Part shown: one piece after another, positions 7,155 through 15,468 of the stretch | Layout: every line of letters begins with the position of its first letter | Numbering within the stretch: position 1 is the stretch's first letter | Assembly (NCBI RefSeq): GCF_019645875.1 | Contig: NZ_CP081000.1 | Coordinates: 1,426,001 to 1,490,000, forward strand | Origin: Mycolicibacterium senegalense | Lineage (GTDB): Bacteria; Actinomycetota; Actinomycetes; Mycobacteriales; Mycobacteriaceae | DNA length: 64,000 bases | Direction: 5' to 3' | Made by a program: the position numbers and the translations under genes | The notes under the pieces: model-generated | Database searches by the model: none | What the model was told of the DNA's origin: nothing | What the model saw: only the letters and a program-made list of their open reading frames with translations

Positions 7155-8315
7155 CTATGCAGAGTTGCGGGTGCGGGCCGACTCGGAACGCCCGATGACC
7201 ACCCGCATGATTTCGTTGGTTCCCTCAAGGATGCGGTGCACCCGCAGATCCCGGACGATTTTCTCCAGACCGTACTCGCGCAGATACCCGTAGCCGCCGT
7301 GCAACTGCAGCGCCTGATCGGCCACCTCGAAGCAGGTGTCGGTGACGTACAGCTTGGCCATCGCGCACAACGTCACCTTGTCGGGGTGATCGGCATCCAG
7401 CGCGGAAGCCGCCCGCCACAACATGTTTCGGGACGTCTCCAGGCCGGTGGCCATATCGGCCAAGGTGAACCGAATGGTCGGCTCGTCGAGCAGGGACCCG
7501 CCGAAGGCCTGACGGTCGGCCAGGTAGGCCAGCGCCTTGTCGTAGGCGGCCTGGGCACCACCGAGCGAGCACGCCGCGATGTTGATCCGGCCACCGTTCA
7601 GACCGTTCATCGCGATGCCGAACCCGGTGCCCTCTGCGCCGCCCAGGAGGGCCTCGGCCGGAACCCGCACACCCTCGAGTATCACCTGCGCCGTGGGCTG
7701 GGCATTCCAGCCCATCTTCTGCTCCTGCACGCCGAAACTGAGCCCCGGCGCGTCCTTTTCGACCACGAACGCCGAGATGCCTCTCGGGCCGTCAGCCCCG
7801 GTGCGGGCCATCACCACGTACACGTCGGAGCTGCCCGCCCCGGAGATGAACTGCTTGACCCCGTCGAGCACGTAGTCGTCACCGTCGCGCACCGCCCGCG
7901 TCCGCAGCGCGGCCGCATCCGAGCCGGCTCCCGGTTCGGTGAGGCAGTAACTGGCGATGGTCTCCATCGACGCCAGCCTGGGCACCCAGGCCTTGCGCTG
8001 TTCCTCGGTGCCGAAGCTGTCCACCATCCACGCACACATGTTGTGGATGGACAGGAACGCGGCCAGGGTGGGATCGGCTGCGGCGAGTGCTTCGAAGATG
8101 CGCACGGCATCCAGTCGACGCAACCCGCTGCCGCCGGTGTCCTCACCACAGTAGATGGCGCCCATGCCCAGTTCGGCCGCCTCGCGTAATACGTCGGTGG
8201 GGAAGTGGTGGGTCTCGTCCCATTCCAACGCATATGGCGCGATGCGCTTTTCGGCGAACGCGGCCGCCGTCTCGGCGATCACGCGTTCGTCCTCGTCCAG
8301 ATCGTGCAGGTTCAC
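7155..8315 (-). CDS. Isobutyryl-CoA dehydrogenase-type acyl-CoA dehydrogenase
   Basis: A 386-residue flavoenzyme that should introduce a double bond into a short branched acyl-CoA, passing electrons to ETF. Motifs: YCLTEPGAGSDAAALRT (FAD/substrate signature 1), QLHGGYGYLREYGLEKIVRDLR (signature 2) and RILEGTNEIMR, whose Glu is the catalytic base position in short-chain and isobutyryl-CoA dehydrogenases. The frame is open well upstream inside mmsA, but the GTG at 8315 gives the normal family N-terminus and lies 8 nt after the mmsA stop. Flanking mmsA and mmsB support isobutyryl-CoA as substrate; that choice is inferred from context. Confidence 0.9.
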   Translation of the reverse strand: MNLHDLDEDERVIAETAAAFAEKRIAPYALEWDETHHFPTDVLREAAELGMGAIYCGEDTGGSGLRRLDAVRIFEALAAADPTLAAFLSIHNMCAWMVDSFGTEEQRKAWVPRLASMETIASYCLTEPGAGSDAAALRTRAVRDGDDYVLDGVKQFISGAGSSDVYVVMARTGADGPRGISAFVVEKDAPGLSFGVQEQKMGWNAQPTAQVILEGVRVPAEALLGGAEGTGFGIAMNGLNGGRINIAACSLGGAQAAYDKALAYLADRQAFGGSLLDEPTIRFTLADMATGLETSRNMLWRAASALDADHPDKVTLCAMAKLYVTDTCFEVADQALQLHGGYGYLREYGLEKIVRDLRVHRILEGTNEIMRVVIGRSESARTRNSA

Positions 8316-8323
8316 GTTCGGTG

Positions 8324-9844
8324 CTACTTCATGGTCGGGATGACGAACTCGGCGCCATCCTTGATGCCTGACGGCCACCGCTCGGTGACGGTCTTGGTCT
8401 TGGTGTAGAACAGGATCGAGTGCGGCCCGTGCTGGTTGAGGTCGCCGAATCCGGACCGCTTCCAGCCGCCGAAAGTGTGGTAGGCCACCGGAACCGGGAT
8501 CGGCACGTTGACGCCGACCATGCCGACCTGCACGCGGGACACGAAGTCGCGCGCTGCGTCGCCGTCCCGGGTGAAGATCGCCACGCCGTTGCCGTACTCG
8601 TGCTCCGACGGCAGCTTGAGCGCTTCTTCGTAGTCGTGGGCGCGGACGATGCACAGCACCGGGCCGAAGATTTCGTCGGTGTAGATCGACATGTCGGTGG
8701 TGACGTTGTCGAACAGGGTGGGGCCGATGAAGTAACCCTTCTCCAGGCTGTCATCGCCGAAAGTCAGCTCGTTGCTGGCCCGTTCGCGACCGTCGACCAC
8801 GAGCTCGGCACCGGCCTCGACGCCCTGGCCGATGTAGTCGCGCACCCGCTCGAGCGCGGCGCCGGTGACCAGTGGCCCGTAATCGGCCTTGGGGTCGAGG
8901 CTGTGCCCGACCCGCAGCTGGTTGATGCGCTCGACGAGGCGATTGCGGAGGCGGTTCGCTGTTTCTTCACCCACCGGCACCGCGACGCTGATGGCCATGC
9001 AGCGCTCTCCGGCGCTGCCGTAACCGGCGCCGATCAACGCGTCGACAGCCTGGTCCAGGTCGGCGTCGGGCATCACGATCATGTGGTTCTTGGCGCCGCC
9101 GAAGCATTGCGCGCGCTTACCGTGCGCGGCCGCCCCGGAGTAGATGTACTGCGCGATGTCGGAGCTGCCGACGAAGCCGACGGCCTTGATCTCGGGGTGT
9201 TCGAGGATCGCGTCGACGGCTTCCTTGTCGCCCTGCACGACCTGGAACACACCCGCGGGCAGCCCGGCTTCGATGAACAGCTCGGCCAGCCGCAGCGGCA
9301 CCGACGGGTCACGCTCGGAAGGCTTGAGCACGAACGCGTTTCCGCATGCCAGCGCGGGGCCGGCCTTCCACAACGGGATCATCGCGGGGAAGTTGAACGG
9401 CGTGATGCCCGCGACCACGCCGAGGGGCTGGCGGATCGAGTAGACGTCGATGCCGGTTCCTGCGCCCTCGGTGAACTCGCCCTTGAGCAGGTGGGGGATG
9501 CCGACCGCGAACTCGATGACCTCAAGGCCGCGCTGGATGTCGCCGTGTGAGTCGGCCACGGTCTTGCCGTGCTCGAGGGACAGCATTTCGGCGAGCTCAT
9601 CGGCATTCTGGTGCACCAGCTCGATGAACTTCATCAGCACCCGAGCGCGGCGCTGCGGGTTGTAGGCGGCCCATTCCTTCTGGGCCTCGGCAGCGCCGGC
9701 CACCGCGGCGTCGACGTCGGCGGCTGAGGCCAGGACCACCTGCGCCTGAACCTCGCCGGTGCTGGGGTTGAGCACGTCGGCGGTGCGGGTAGACCCGGCG
9801 GTGGTGCGCTGGCCGTTGATGAAGTGGGGGATCTGAGTGGTCAT
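8324..9844 (-). CDS. mmsA: CoA-acylating methylmalonate-semialdehyde dehydrogenase
   Basis: A 506-residue aldehyde dehydrogenase that converts methylmalonate semialdehyde plus CoA to propionyl-CoA. Visible are ITPFNFPAMIPLWK near residue 148, FVGSSDIAQYIY (cofactor-binding region), and the catalytic cysteine Cys282 in GSAGERCMAIS, which is the signature context of MmsA/IolA enzymes. The ATG at 9844 is preceded by GGACGGAA; an upstream in-frame start at 9937 would add 31 residues unlike the family. It is the first gene of the mmsA-acdH-mmsB operon. A possible promoter lies at 9908-9937. Confidence 0.93.
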   Translation of the reverse strand: MTTQIPHFINGQRTTAGSTRTADVLNPSTGEVQAQVVLASAADVDAAVAGAAEAQKEWAAYNPQRRARVLMKFIELVHQNADELAEMLSLEHGKTVADSHGDIQRGLEVIEFAVGIPHLLKGEFTEGAGTGIDVYSIRQPLGVVAGITPFNFPAMIPLWKAGPALACGNAFVLKPSERDPSVPLRLAELFIEAGLPAGVFQVVQGDKEAVDAILEHPEIKAVGFVGSSDIAQYIYSGAAAHGKRAQCFGGAKNHMIVMPDADLDQAVDALIGAGYGSAGERCMAISVAVPVGEETANRLRNRLVERINQLRVGHSLDPKADYGPLVTGAALERVRDYIGQGVEAGAELVVDGRERASNELTFGDDSLEKGYFIGPTLFDNVTTDMSIYTDEIFGPVLCIVRAHDYEEALKLPSEHEYGNGVAIFTRDGDAARDFVSRVQVGMVGVNVPIPVPVAYHTFGGWKRSGFGDLNQHGPHSILFYTKTKTVTERWPSGIKDGAEFVIPTMK

Positions 9845-9907
9845 GGCGTTCCGTCCAAAGAGGATGTGCACAGTGGTTGGCCCGGGAAGCACCCGAGATA
9901 CTTGGAT

Positions 9908-9937
9908 ATCGTAGTAATTGGTCGGCGTGGTTCGCAA
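9908..9937 (-). promoter_or_regulatory. Possible SigA-type promoter of the mmsA operon
   Basis: Reading the minus strand, TTGCGA (9932-9937) and TACGAT (9908-9913) are spaced by 18 nt, about 64 nt upstream of the mmsA ATG. A GATAC/TATC-type dyad (9897-9910) overlaps the -10 side and could be an operator. Pattern match only. Confidence 0.3.
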
Positions 9938-9969
9938 GGGTTCTGGCGTTCTGTTCGTGCCGAGGTGGC

Positions 9970-10794
9970 TCAGCCGAGCGAGGCTCGGTCGCCGACCCGC
10001 ACAGTGCCTTCAGTGACTACCTGAAGGTAAGTGCCGGCACACGGCAGGGGGCCTAGCCCGAAGGCCTCGACTCGATTCTCGGCGGCGGGTGTGCGCAGTG
10101 CGTGTGGTGCCCGGGGCAGGTGACCGTGCTCGAGGGTCGGAATGATGCAGCGGGGAGTAGGTCCCATGGCCCGTAGCCTGGTTCCGCCCACGCTGAGAAT
10201 TTCGTCGGTCCACTCGTTCTCGGCGTACGGGGGATAACCGGGCGGCGTGGCGATCACCAGGTTGGGTCGATAACGCGCTGCCTCGACACCGATGCGTTCC
10301 AGGGTCGCCGTGGTGATCGCATGCACGGGAGCCAGATCGGTGAACGAGTTCCCCGGGGTTGCCAGTGCCAGTTCCAGGATCGGAGCGTCGACTTCTGCCT
10401 CGACGCCCTGCTCCAGCACCTGATCCGGGTCCGCCCGCTCGATCGAGGCGCCGGCGGGGCGACTGTCGATCAGTCGAACCGGCCGCCCGGCGAATTGTGA
10501 CAGCAGGTCGTCGACGTCGTCCCCGTCGGTTGTCGTGGTGCTGCCGTCCGGCAGGTGGATTCGTACATGCCGATTCTCGGTGACGGCGCTGCACGACAAG
10601 AGTCCGCGCCACAGCCGGGCCTGCTTCGCGCTCGCCACCCGACCGCTGGATGCGTCGATGAGCGCGTATGTGCGGTCGCCATCGACTCCGCCGGCGTTGA
10701 CGAACAGTGAGTCCAGGCTCTCTCCGAGCATCGACTTGACGGGATACCGGTAGAGGCTCTCGACCCGCATGCGCTCGATTGGCTGGACGCTCAT
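9970..10794 (-). CDS. MOSC-domain protein with MOSC N-terminal barrel (YcbX-like)
   Basis: A 274-residue protein. The N-terminal MOSC_N beta barrel begins VESLYRYPVKSMLGE and contains DRTYALIDASSG. The C-terminal MOSC domain (about residues 110-270) includes NLVIATPPGYPPYAENEWTD and PTPRCIIPT, whose Cys is the residue that binds molybdenum cofactor sulfur in MOSC proteins. Family members act in N-hydroxylated compound reduction or sulfur transfer to Mo enzymes; no partner is in the window. ATG 10794 is used, ATG 10770 is possible. It is transcribed away from the mycobacterial transport cluster that follows and appears monocistronic. Confidence 0.85.
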   Translation of the reverse strand: MSVQPIERMRVESLYRYPVKSMLGESLDSLFVNAGGVDGDRTYALIDASSGRVASAKQARLWRGLLSCSAVTENRHVRIHLPDGSTTTTDGDDVDDLLSQFAGRPVRLIDSRPAGASIERADPDQVLEQGVEAEVDAPILELALATPGNSFTDLAPVHAITTATLERIGVEAARYRPNLVIATPPGYPPYAENEWTDEILSVGGTRLRAMGPTPRCIIPTLEHGHLPRAPHALRTPAAENRVEAFGLGPLPCAGTYLQVVTEGTVRVGDRASLG

Positions 10795-10850
10795 AGACCG
10801 AAGATAGCCGCGTCGGGCCGGGCATGAGGCAGGTCGCACCGAGCCGGCTC

Positions 10851-11309
10851 CTAGTCGTTCAGCTGCCGCCACCGCTCGAGCACTGCGGGAATCTCCGCCA
10901 GCAGGAATGCGTAGAAATCCCGCATCTGAGTCAGCCGGTGATGGGCCGGGCTGCTGCGGTCAGCGACCGCGATTCCGGCGTCCGCGGCGGCTTGCATCGC
11001 CGCGAGCGTCTCGTTCTGATTCGTGAACAGGGTTGCCCACGCATTGTCGCGAAGCCGGAAGTGGTCGCGCCGGCTTGCCGGGGCCGGCACCCGCTCGGCC
11101 AGGCCCACCGAGGTCAGCATCTTGAGTGCGCCCGAGATCGATCCGGCGCTGGCATGCAAAGTGTCGGCAAGTTCGGTCATCGTCACACTCGATTGGCCTG
11201 TGAACAGCAGGGTGGCGAGCACGCGCGCGGGCATCCGTTGCATGCCGTGACTGCTGAGCACCAAGGCGAGGCGTTCAGCTTCCTGCTGCAGATTTGCGGA
11301 TCTCGGCAC
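10851..11309 (-). CDS. MarR/GbsR-type transcriptional regulator
   Basis: A 152-residue winged-helix protein. The segment MQRMPARVLATLLFTGQSSVTMTELADTLHASAGSISGALKMLTSVGLAERVP is the classic MarR/GbsR fold, followed by a wing containing RRDHFRLR and a C-terminal helical dimerisation region. The GTG at 11309 has a near-perfect GAGGAGG ribosome-binding site 7 nt upstream, which decides the start although the frame is open to 11474 across the neighbouring gene. It is divergent from a three-gene ABC exporter, which it very probably controls. Confidence 0.87.
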   Translation of the reverse strand: MPRSANLQQEAERLALVLSSHGMQRMPARVLATLLFTGQSSVTMTELADTLHASAGSISGALKMLTSVGLAERVPAPASRRDHFRLRDNAWATLFTNQNETLAAMQAAADAGIAVADRSSPAHHRLTQMRDFYAFLLAEIPAVLERWRQLND

Positions 11310-11344
11310 CACCAATCCTCCTCGCCGGAAATGCTCTTCAATAA

Positions 11345-11353
11345 TTTCTGAAA
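11345..11353. promoter_or_regulatory. TTTCTGAAA dyad in the regulator/ABC exporter divergent promoter
   Basis: TTTCTGAAA is a perfect 4-bp-arm dyad in the only AT-rich stretch between the GbsR-type gene (start 11309) and the ABC ATPase gene (start 11428). It is a candidate operator for the divergent regulator. No experimental consensus is known to me. Confidence 0.3.
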
Positions 11354-11427
11354 GTTTAGTACAGTCGTGGCCGGTGCTCCGGGAAGTCTGGTCGGAAACG
11401 GTATTGGCCTGCGCTGAAAGGGCACTG

Positions 11428-12300
11428 ATGCACACTTCGACCGATGTCATCGACGTTCGCGGATTGACGTTCACCTATCCGAGATCAACCGAACCCGCCG
11501 TGCGGGGAATGGACTTCGCCGTCGGGAACGGGGAGATCTTCGGTTTCCTCGGCCCCAGTGGCGCGGGAAAATCCACCACTCAGAAGCTGCTCATCGGCCT
11601 GCTGCGCGGGCACGGCGGCCACGCCACGGTGTGGGGGCGTGATCCGGTGGACTGGGGGCCCGACTACTACCAGCGCGTCGGTGTGTCCTTCGAGCTGCCC
11701 AACCACTATCACAAGCTCACCGGGCTGGAGAACCTCCAGTTTTTCGGCTCCCTGTACGACGGGCCCACTGCCGATCCGATGGAGCTCCTGGACGCGGTCG
11801 GTCTGGCCGATGCGGCCAACGCCCGAGTTTCCAAGTACTCCAAGGGAATGCAGATGCGGCTGACGTTCGCGCGGTCGTTGATCAACAATCCTGAGCTGCT
11901 GTTCCTCGACGAGCCCACGTCAGGGCTGGATCCCGTCACCGCCCGCAAGGTAAAAGACATCATCCTGGACCTGAAGGCGCGCGGCCGCACGATCTTTCTC
12001 ACCACCCACGACATGTCGACCGCCGACGAGCTGTGTGACCGGGTGGCTTTCGTCGTCGACGGAACCATCGTCGCGCTCGACTCTCCCGCCGAGCTGAAGA
12101 TCGCCCGCAGTGAGCGCCGGGTCCGCGTGCAGTACCGCACGTCCGATGGCCTGGCCACGACGGAGTATGCGATGGACGGCCTGGCCGACGATCCCGACTT
12201 TCACGCCATCCTGCGCGATCACCACGTCGAGACGATTCACAGCCGCGAAGCCAGTCTCGATGACGTGTTCGTCGAGGTCACCGGACGGCGGCTGACATGA
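11428..12300 (+). CDS. ABC exporter ATP-binding protein (Rv2688c-like)
   Basis: A 290-residue ABC ATPase. It has Walker A GPSGAGKST near residue 45, the Q-loop region around VGVSFELPNHYHKL, a signature segment VSKYSKGMQMRLTFARS (ABC C-loop SKGMQ), Walker B LLFLDEPTSGLD, and the switch His in FLTTHDMS. ATG 11428 has AAAGGG five nucleotides upstream; the frame is open earlier but without support. Together with the two overlapping permease genes it matches the M. tuberculosis Rv2688c-Rv2687c-Rv2686c system, reported to export fluoroquinolones. The export direction follows from the DrrA-like architecture; the natural substrate is unknown. Confidence 0.92.
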   Translation: MHTSTDVIDVRGLTFTYPRSTEPAVRGMDFAVGNGEIFGFLGPSGAGKSTTQKLLIGLLRGHGGHATVWGRDPVDWGPDYYQRVGVSFELPNHYHKLTGLENLQFFGSLYDGPTADPMELLDAVGLADAANARVSKYSKGMQMRLTFARSLINNPELLFLDEPTSGLDPVTARKVKDIILDLKARGRTIFLTTHDMSTADELCDRVAFVVDGTIVALDSPAELKIARSERRVRVQYRTSDGLATTEYAMDGLADDPDFHAILRDHHVETIHSREASLDDVFVEVTGRRLT

Positions 12301-13010
12301 CCCGGTTGATGGCCGCGACCCGGCTCGAGTTGCTGGTGCAATACCGGCAGAAGTTCTTGCACGCGGGAATCTTCTCCGGGCTCATCTGGCTTGCGGTGCT
12401 GCTGCCGATGCCGCACAGCCTGCGCCCCGTCGCCGAACCGTACGTGCTGGTCGGTGATATCGCGATCATCGGATTCTTCTTCATCGGCGGCTCGGTGTTC
12501 TTCGAGAAGCAGGAACGCACGCTGGGTGCGGTGATCTCCACGCCATTGCGGTTCTGGGAGTACCTCACCGCGAAACTTGTGGTGCTGCTGTCGATCTCGC
12601 TGCTCGTCGCCCTGGTGGTGTCCACCGTCGCCGACGGTATCTCCTACCGCCCGGTGCCGCTGATCCTCGGGGTGGTGCTCGGCACTCTGCTCATGCTGGT
12701 GGTCGGGTTCATCACATCGCTGCCGTTCGCCTCGGTCACCGACTGGTTCCTGGCCGCCACCATCCCGCTGGCGGTCATGCTGGTGCCGCCGCTCATCTAC
12801 TTCTCGGGGCTGTGGCCGCACCCGGTGCTGTACGTCGTCCCCACTCAGGGACCGTTGCTGCTGTTGGGCGCCGCGTTCGACCAGGTGTCGTTGAGCGATT
12901 GGCAGTTGCTCTATTCGGTGCTGTATCCCGTGCTGTCGCTGGTCGTGCTGTGGCGCGTCGCCCATGTGCTGTTCGTCCGCTACGTCGTCGAGAGGTCAGG
13001 TGTGCTGTGA
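12297..13010 (+). CDS. ABC exporter permease subunit (Rv2687c-like)
   Basis: A 237-residue integral membrane protein with about six predicted transmembrane segments, for example GLIWLAVLLPMP, VGDIAIIGFFFIGGSVFFE and LVVLLSISLLVALVV. The segments EPYVLVGDIAIIGFFF and PLRFWEYL closely resemble my recollection of Rv2687c (about 236 residues). It starts within the last codon of the ATPase gene (ATGA overlap) and its own stop overlaps the next gene, so all three are translationally coupled. It forms the membrane channel of a heterodimeric exporter with the following gene product. Confidence 0.9.
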   Translation: MTRLMAATRLELLVQYRQKFLHAGIFSGLIWLAVLLPMPHSLRPVAEPYVLVGDIAIIGFFFIGGSVFFEKQERTLGAVISTPLRFWEYLTAKLVVLLSISLLVALVVSTVADGISYRPVPLILGVVLGTLLMLVVGFITSLPFASVTDWFLAATIPLAVMLVPPLIYFSGLWPHPVLYVVPTQGPLLLLGAAFDQVSLSDWQLLYSVLYPVLSLVVLWRVAHVLFVRYVVERSGVL

Positions 13011-13765
13011 CCGCGATTCTGGGCTCCACCACGAGCAAGGCCCTGGCTGCATTCGGCCGCAACGACATTCGCGGTACCTACCGTGATCCGCTCCTGGTCA
13101 TGGTGGTCGTCGCGCCGGTCATCTGGACCACCGGCGTCGCGTTGCTCACGCCGATGTTCACCGAGATGCTGGCGCAGCGTTACGACTTCGACCTCGTGCC
13201 CTACTACCCGCTGGTGCTCACCGCGTTTCTGCTGCTCACCAGTGTCATCATCGCCGGCGGTCTGGGCGCGTTCCTGGTTCTGGACGAGGTGGACGCCGGG
13301 ACCATGACCGCGTTACGGGTCACGCCGGTGCCGATGTCGACATTCTTCGCCTACCGGGCCGTGACGGTCATGGTGGTGACGACCGTCTATGTGATCGCCA
13401 CGCTGGCGTTCAGCGGCATCCTGGAGCCGGGATTGATTCCGGCGTTGATCCCGATCGGACTGGTCGCCGGGTTGTCCGCCGTGGTGACGTTGCTCCTGAT
13501 CATCACCATGGCGGGCAACAAGATCCAGGGCATCGCGATGTTGCGCGCGCTGGGCATGCTCATCGCCGGGCTGCCGTGCCTGCCCTGGTTCATCGACTCG
13601 CCGTGGAACCTGGCGTTCGGTGTGCTGCCGCCGTACTGGGCGGCCAAGGCGTTCTGGGTCGCCAGCGAGCACGGCACGTGGTGGCCGTACCTGGTCGGCG
13701 GCGTCATCTACAACCTGGCGATCGCCTGGCCGTTGTTCCGCCGATTCCTGGCCAAGAACAGCTGA
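13007..13765 (+). CDS. ABC exporter permease subunit (Rv2686c-like)
   Basis: A 252-residue membrane protein, the same length as Rv2686c, with about six transmembrane segments such as LLVMVVVAPVIWTTGVALL, PLVLTAFLLLTSVIIAGGLG and YRAVTVMVVTTVYVIATLAF. The cytosolic FLVLDEVDAGTMTALRVTPV segment is the coupling region typical of ABC-2 permeases. The GTG at 13007 overlaps the preceding stop (GTGA). It ends 5 nt before the convergent MarR gene, so transcription of the two units meets at the stop codons. Confidence 0.9.
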   Translation: MTAILGSTTSKALAAFGRNDIRGTYRDPLLVMVVVAPVIWTTGVALLTPMFTEMLAQRYDFDLVPYYPLVLTAFLLLTSVIIAGGLGAFLVLDEVDAGTMTALRVTPVPMSTFFAYRAVTVMVVTTVYVIATLAFSGILEPGLIPALIPIGLVAGLSAVVTLLLIITMAGNKIQGIAMLRALGMLIAGLPCLPWFIDSPWNLAFGVLPPYWAAKAFWVASEHGTWWPYLVGGVIYNLAIAWPLFRRFLAKNS

Positions 13766-13769
13766 CGGG

Positions 13770-14180
13770 TCAGCTGCCCGCTCGCATCCACGGACTGACG
13801 CCGTGCTGGTCGAACCAGGCCTGCTCGGCCGGCCGGACCGTGGTGAGCAGGCGGGTATGCAGGGCGGCGCCGCGCTTGCTCAGATTCACCCGCACCTTGC
13901 GGCGGTCGTCGGCGTCGACCTCGCGGAACACCAGCGCGCGGCCCGCCAGCCGGTCGACCACCCGGGTCAACGTGGGCGCGGCGGCCTGGGTCTGGGTGCG
14001 CAACTCCGCCATCGTCAGGCCGGGGGAGTCCGCGAGTGCCGCCAACACCAGCCAGTCGTCGAGCGTCAGGTCCTCGCCGCTGACCTGGCGTTCGATGACG
14101 GCGCCGAGCATGCGCGCCGCGCGGAGGACCTCGCTGCTCGTTGGCGTGGCGGCGCCGTCCGGTGGGAGCACGTCTCTCAT
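13770..14180 (-). CDS. MarR-family regulator, probable controller of the amidase operon
   Basis: A 136-residue MarR protein: DDWLVLAALADSPGLTMAELRTQTQAAAPTLTRVVDRLAGRALVFREVDADDRRKVRVNLSKRG carries helix-turn-helix and wing, with the DDRRK wing tip that contacts the minor groove in this family (written here as a region of residues about 42-108). It is divergent from the amiC-amiS-amiE-amiB operon with a 116-nt gap whose centre is a perfect TTCCAATTGGAA palindrome. A related site precedes amiS. This placement makes it the best candidate repressor of the amidase genes; amide responsiveness is inferred. Confidence 0.87.
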   Translation of the reverse strand: MRDVLPPDGAATPTSSEVLRAARMLGAVIERQVSGEDLTLDDWLVLAALADSPGLTMAELRTQTQAAAPTLTRVVDRLAGRALVFREVDADDRRKVRVNLSKRGAALHTRLLTTVRPAEQAWFDQHGVSPWMRAGS

Positions 14181-14232
14181 CGCGGCCGCCCTCCCAACTG
14201 GCGATTGCCTCGCACCGCCTACGCGAGGATAC

Positions 14233-14244
14233 TTCCAATTGGAA
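14233..14244. promoter_or_regulatory. TTCCAATTGGAA operator-like palindrome
   Basis: A perfect 12-bp palindrome lies almost exactly midway between the divergent MarR start (14180) and amiC start (14297). MarR proteins bind short palindromes of this kind. A degenerate copy, TTCCATCTGGAA, lies upstream of amiS at 15440-15451. Confidence 0.55.
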
Positions 14245-14296
14245 TGATTCTAGCCGACCATCTCGTCTGCCCGGTAACGAGGATTGGACTGCGGGG

Positions 14297-15385
14297 GTGA
14301 ACGTACGAGTACGCACCGTCGGCCGCGATGCCGAATGGCGGCTGGCGATGGTGGTGCCGCTGCAGGGGCCCGCCGGGATCTTCGGGCCGTCCTGCGAAGC
14401 GGTCGGAGACCTGGTCGCGCACGACCTCAACGCGGCCGGCGGAGTGATGGGCCGCGAGGTCCACATCGAGGTGGTCGACGGGGGCGCGCATCCGGCGGCG
14501 GTGGCGGCCGAGGTGAAGCGGTTGATCGACGACGGGCGTATCGACGCCGTGAGCGGATGGCACATCTCGTCGGTGCGCCACGCGCTGGCGCCGGTGGTGG
14601 CCGGCCGGGTGCCCTACACCTATCCCGCGTTGTACGAGGGCGGTGAACGAAGGCGCGGAATCTATTGCTGTGGTGAGACACCCGACCAGCAGCTGGCGCC
14701 GGCACTGCGCTGGATGCGCGACAACCTCGGCATCAGGAAATGGTTCGTGGTCGGCGATGACTACGTGTGGCCGCGGACCTCGTTGTCCGAGGTTCGTCGG
14801 TATGTCCAGGAGCTGTCACTGGATCTGGTCGGCGGTTCGTTCGTGGCGCTCGGTCAGGGCGACATCGCCCGGCTCGTCGACAAGGTCGCGTGGTCACGGT
14901 GTGAGGCCGTGCTGATGCTGCTGGTCGGTCAGGATGCGGTCGAGTTCAATCGGGCTTTCGCGCAACGGGGGTTGCACCAGGAACTGCTGCGGTTCAGTCC
15001 GCTGATGGACGAGAACATGTTGATCGCGAGCGGCCACGACGCGACCAAGGGACTGTTCGTCGCGGCGTCCTACTTTCGCTCGATGGTGGGCCGCAACTCG
15101 ATGGAGCTTCTCGACCGGTATCTGGCGGTGAACGGCTCGGGTGCCCCTGCGCTCGGCAATGCGGCCGAATCGTGTTATGAGGGAGCTTATTTCCTCGCCG
15201 AGATGATCCGCCGGTCCGGTCGCGGAGTGGACTTCGATGCGGTCGCCGACGGCGCCGCTTACGACAGTCCCCGCGGCACGGTCGAATTCAGTGGGCACCG
15301 CACCCGCCAGCCGGTTCACCTCGCGGTTGCCGACGGCGTCGATTTCGAGATCGTCACAACGCTGCCGGCTCACCTGTGTGACTGA
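14297..15385 (+). CDS. amiC: AmiC-type amide-binding periplasmic-binding-fold protein (cytosolic)
   Basis: A 362-residue type I periplasmic-binding-protein fold related to AmiC/UrtA: LAMVVPLQGPAGIFGPSC, LNAAGGVMGREVHIEVVDGG, YPALYEGGERRRGIYCCGETPDQQ and AESCYEGAYFLAEMI. It begins with the binding domain and has no signal peptide, so it should be cytosolic like Pseudomonas AmiC, which senses amides and restrains the antiterminator AmiR. No AmiR (ANTAR) gene is present here. GTG 14297 is the only sensible start; the purine tract before it is very close. It is the first gene of amiC-amiS-amiE-amiB. Confidence 0.85.
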   Translation: MNVRVRTVGRDAEWRLAMVVPLQGPAGIFGPSCEAVGDLVAHDLNAAGGVMGREVHIEVVDGGAHPAAVAAEVKRLIDDGRIDAVSGWHISSVRHALAPVVAGRVPYTYPALYEGGERRRGIYCCGETPDQQLAPALRWMRDNLGIRKWFVVGDDYVWPRTSLSEVRRYVQELSLDLVGGSFVALGQGDIARLVDKVAWSRCEAVLMLLVGQDAVEFNRAFAQRGLHQELLRFSPLMDENMLIASGHDATKGLFVAASYFRSMVGRNSMELLDRYLAVNGSGAPALGNAAESCYEGAYFLAEMIRRSGRGVDFDAVADGAAYDSPRGTVEFSGHRTRQPVHLAVADGVDFEIVTTLPAHLCD

Positions 15386-15420
15386 ACCGAGTCACCTGTT
15401 GACAGTGTGGCGGCCGTCAC

Positions 15421-15455
15421 TTACTTTCATTTGGACATATTCCATCTGGAAGTAA
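15421..15455. promoter_or_regulatory. Clustered TGGA/TCCA half-sites upstream of amiS
   Basis: The 83-nt gap between amiC and amiS holds an outer dyad TTACTT (15421-15426) / AAGTAA (15450-15455) and inner half-sites TTGGA, ATTCCA and TGGAA, including TTCCATCTGGAA at 15440-15451, a 10/12 match to the palindrome before amiC. It ends 13 nt before the amiS ATG. A repressor bound here could block an internal promoter or the transcript start of amiS-amiE. Confidence 0.45.
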
Positions 15456-15468
15456 TTGAGGTGTCTCG

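Noticed and set aside
6672..8189. A 505-codon plus-strand frame opposite mmsB and the acyl-CoA dehydrogenase
   Set aside because: Shadow of two well-supported genes; composition is typical of antisense GC-rich frames.
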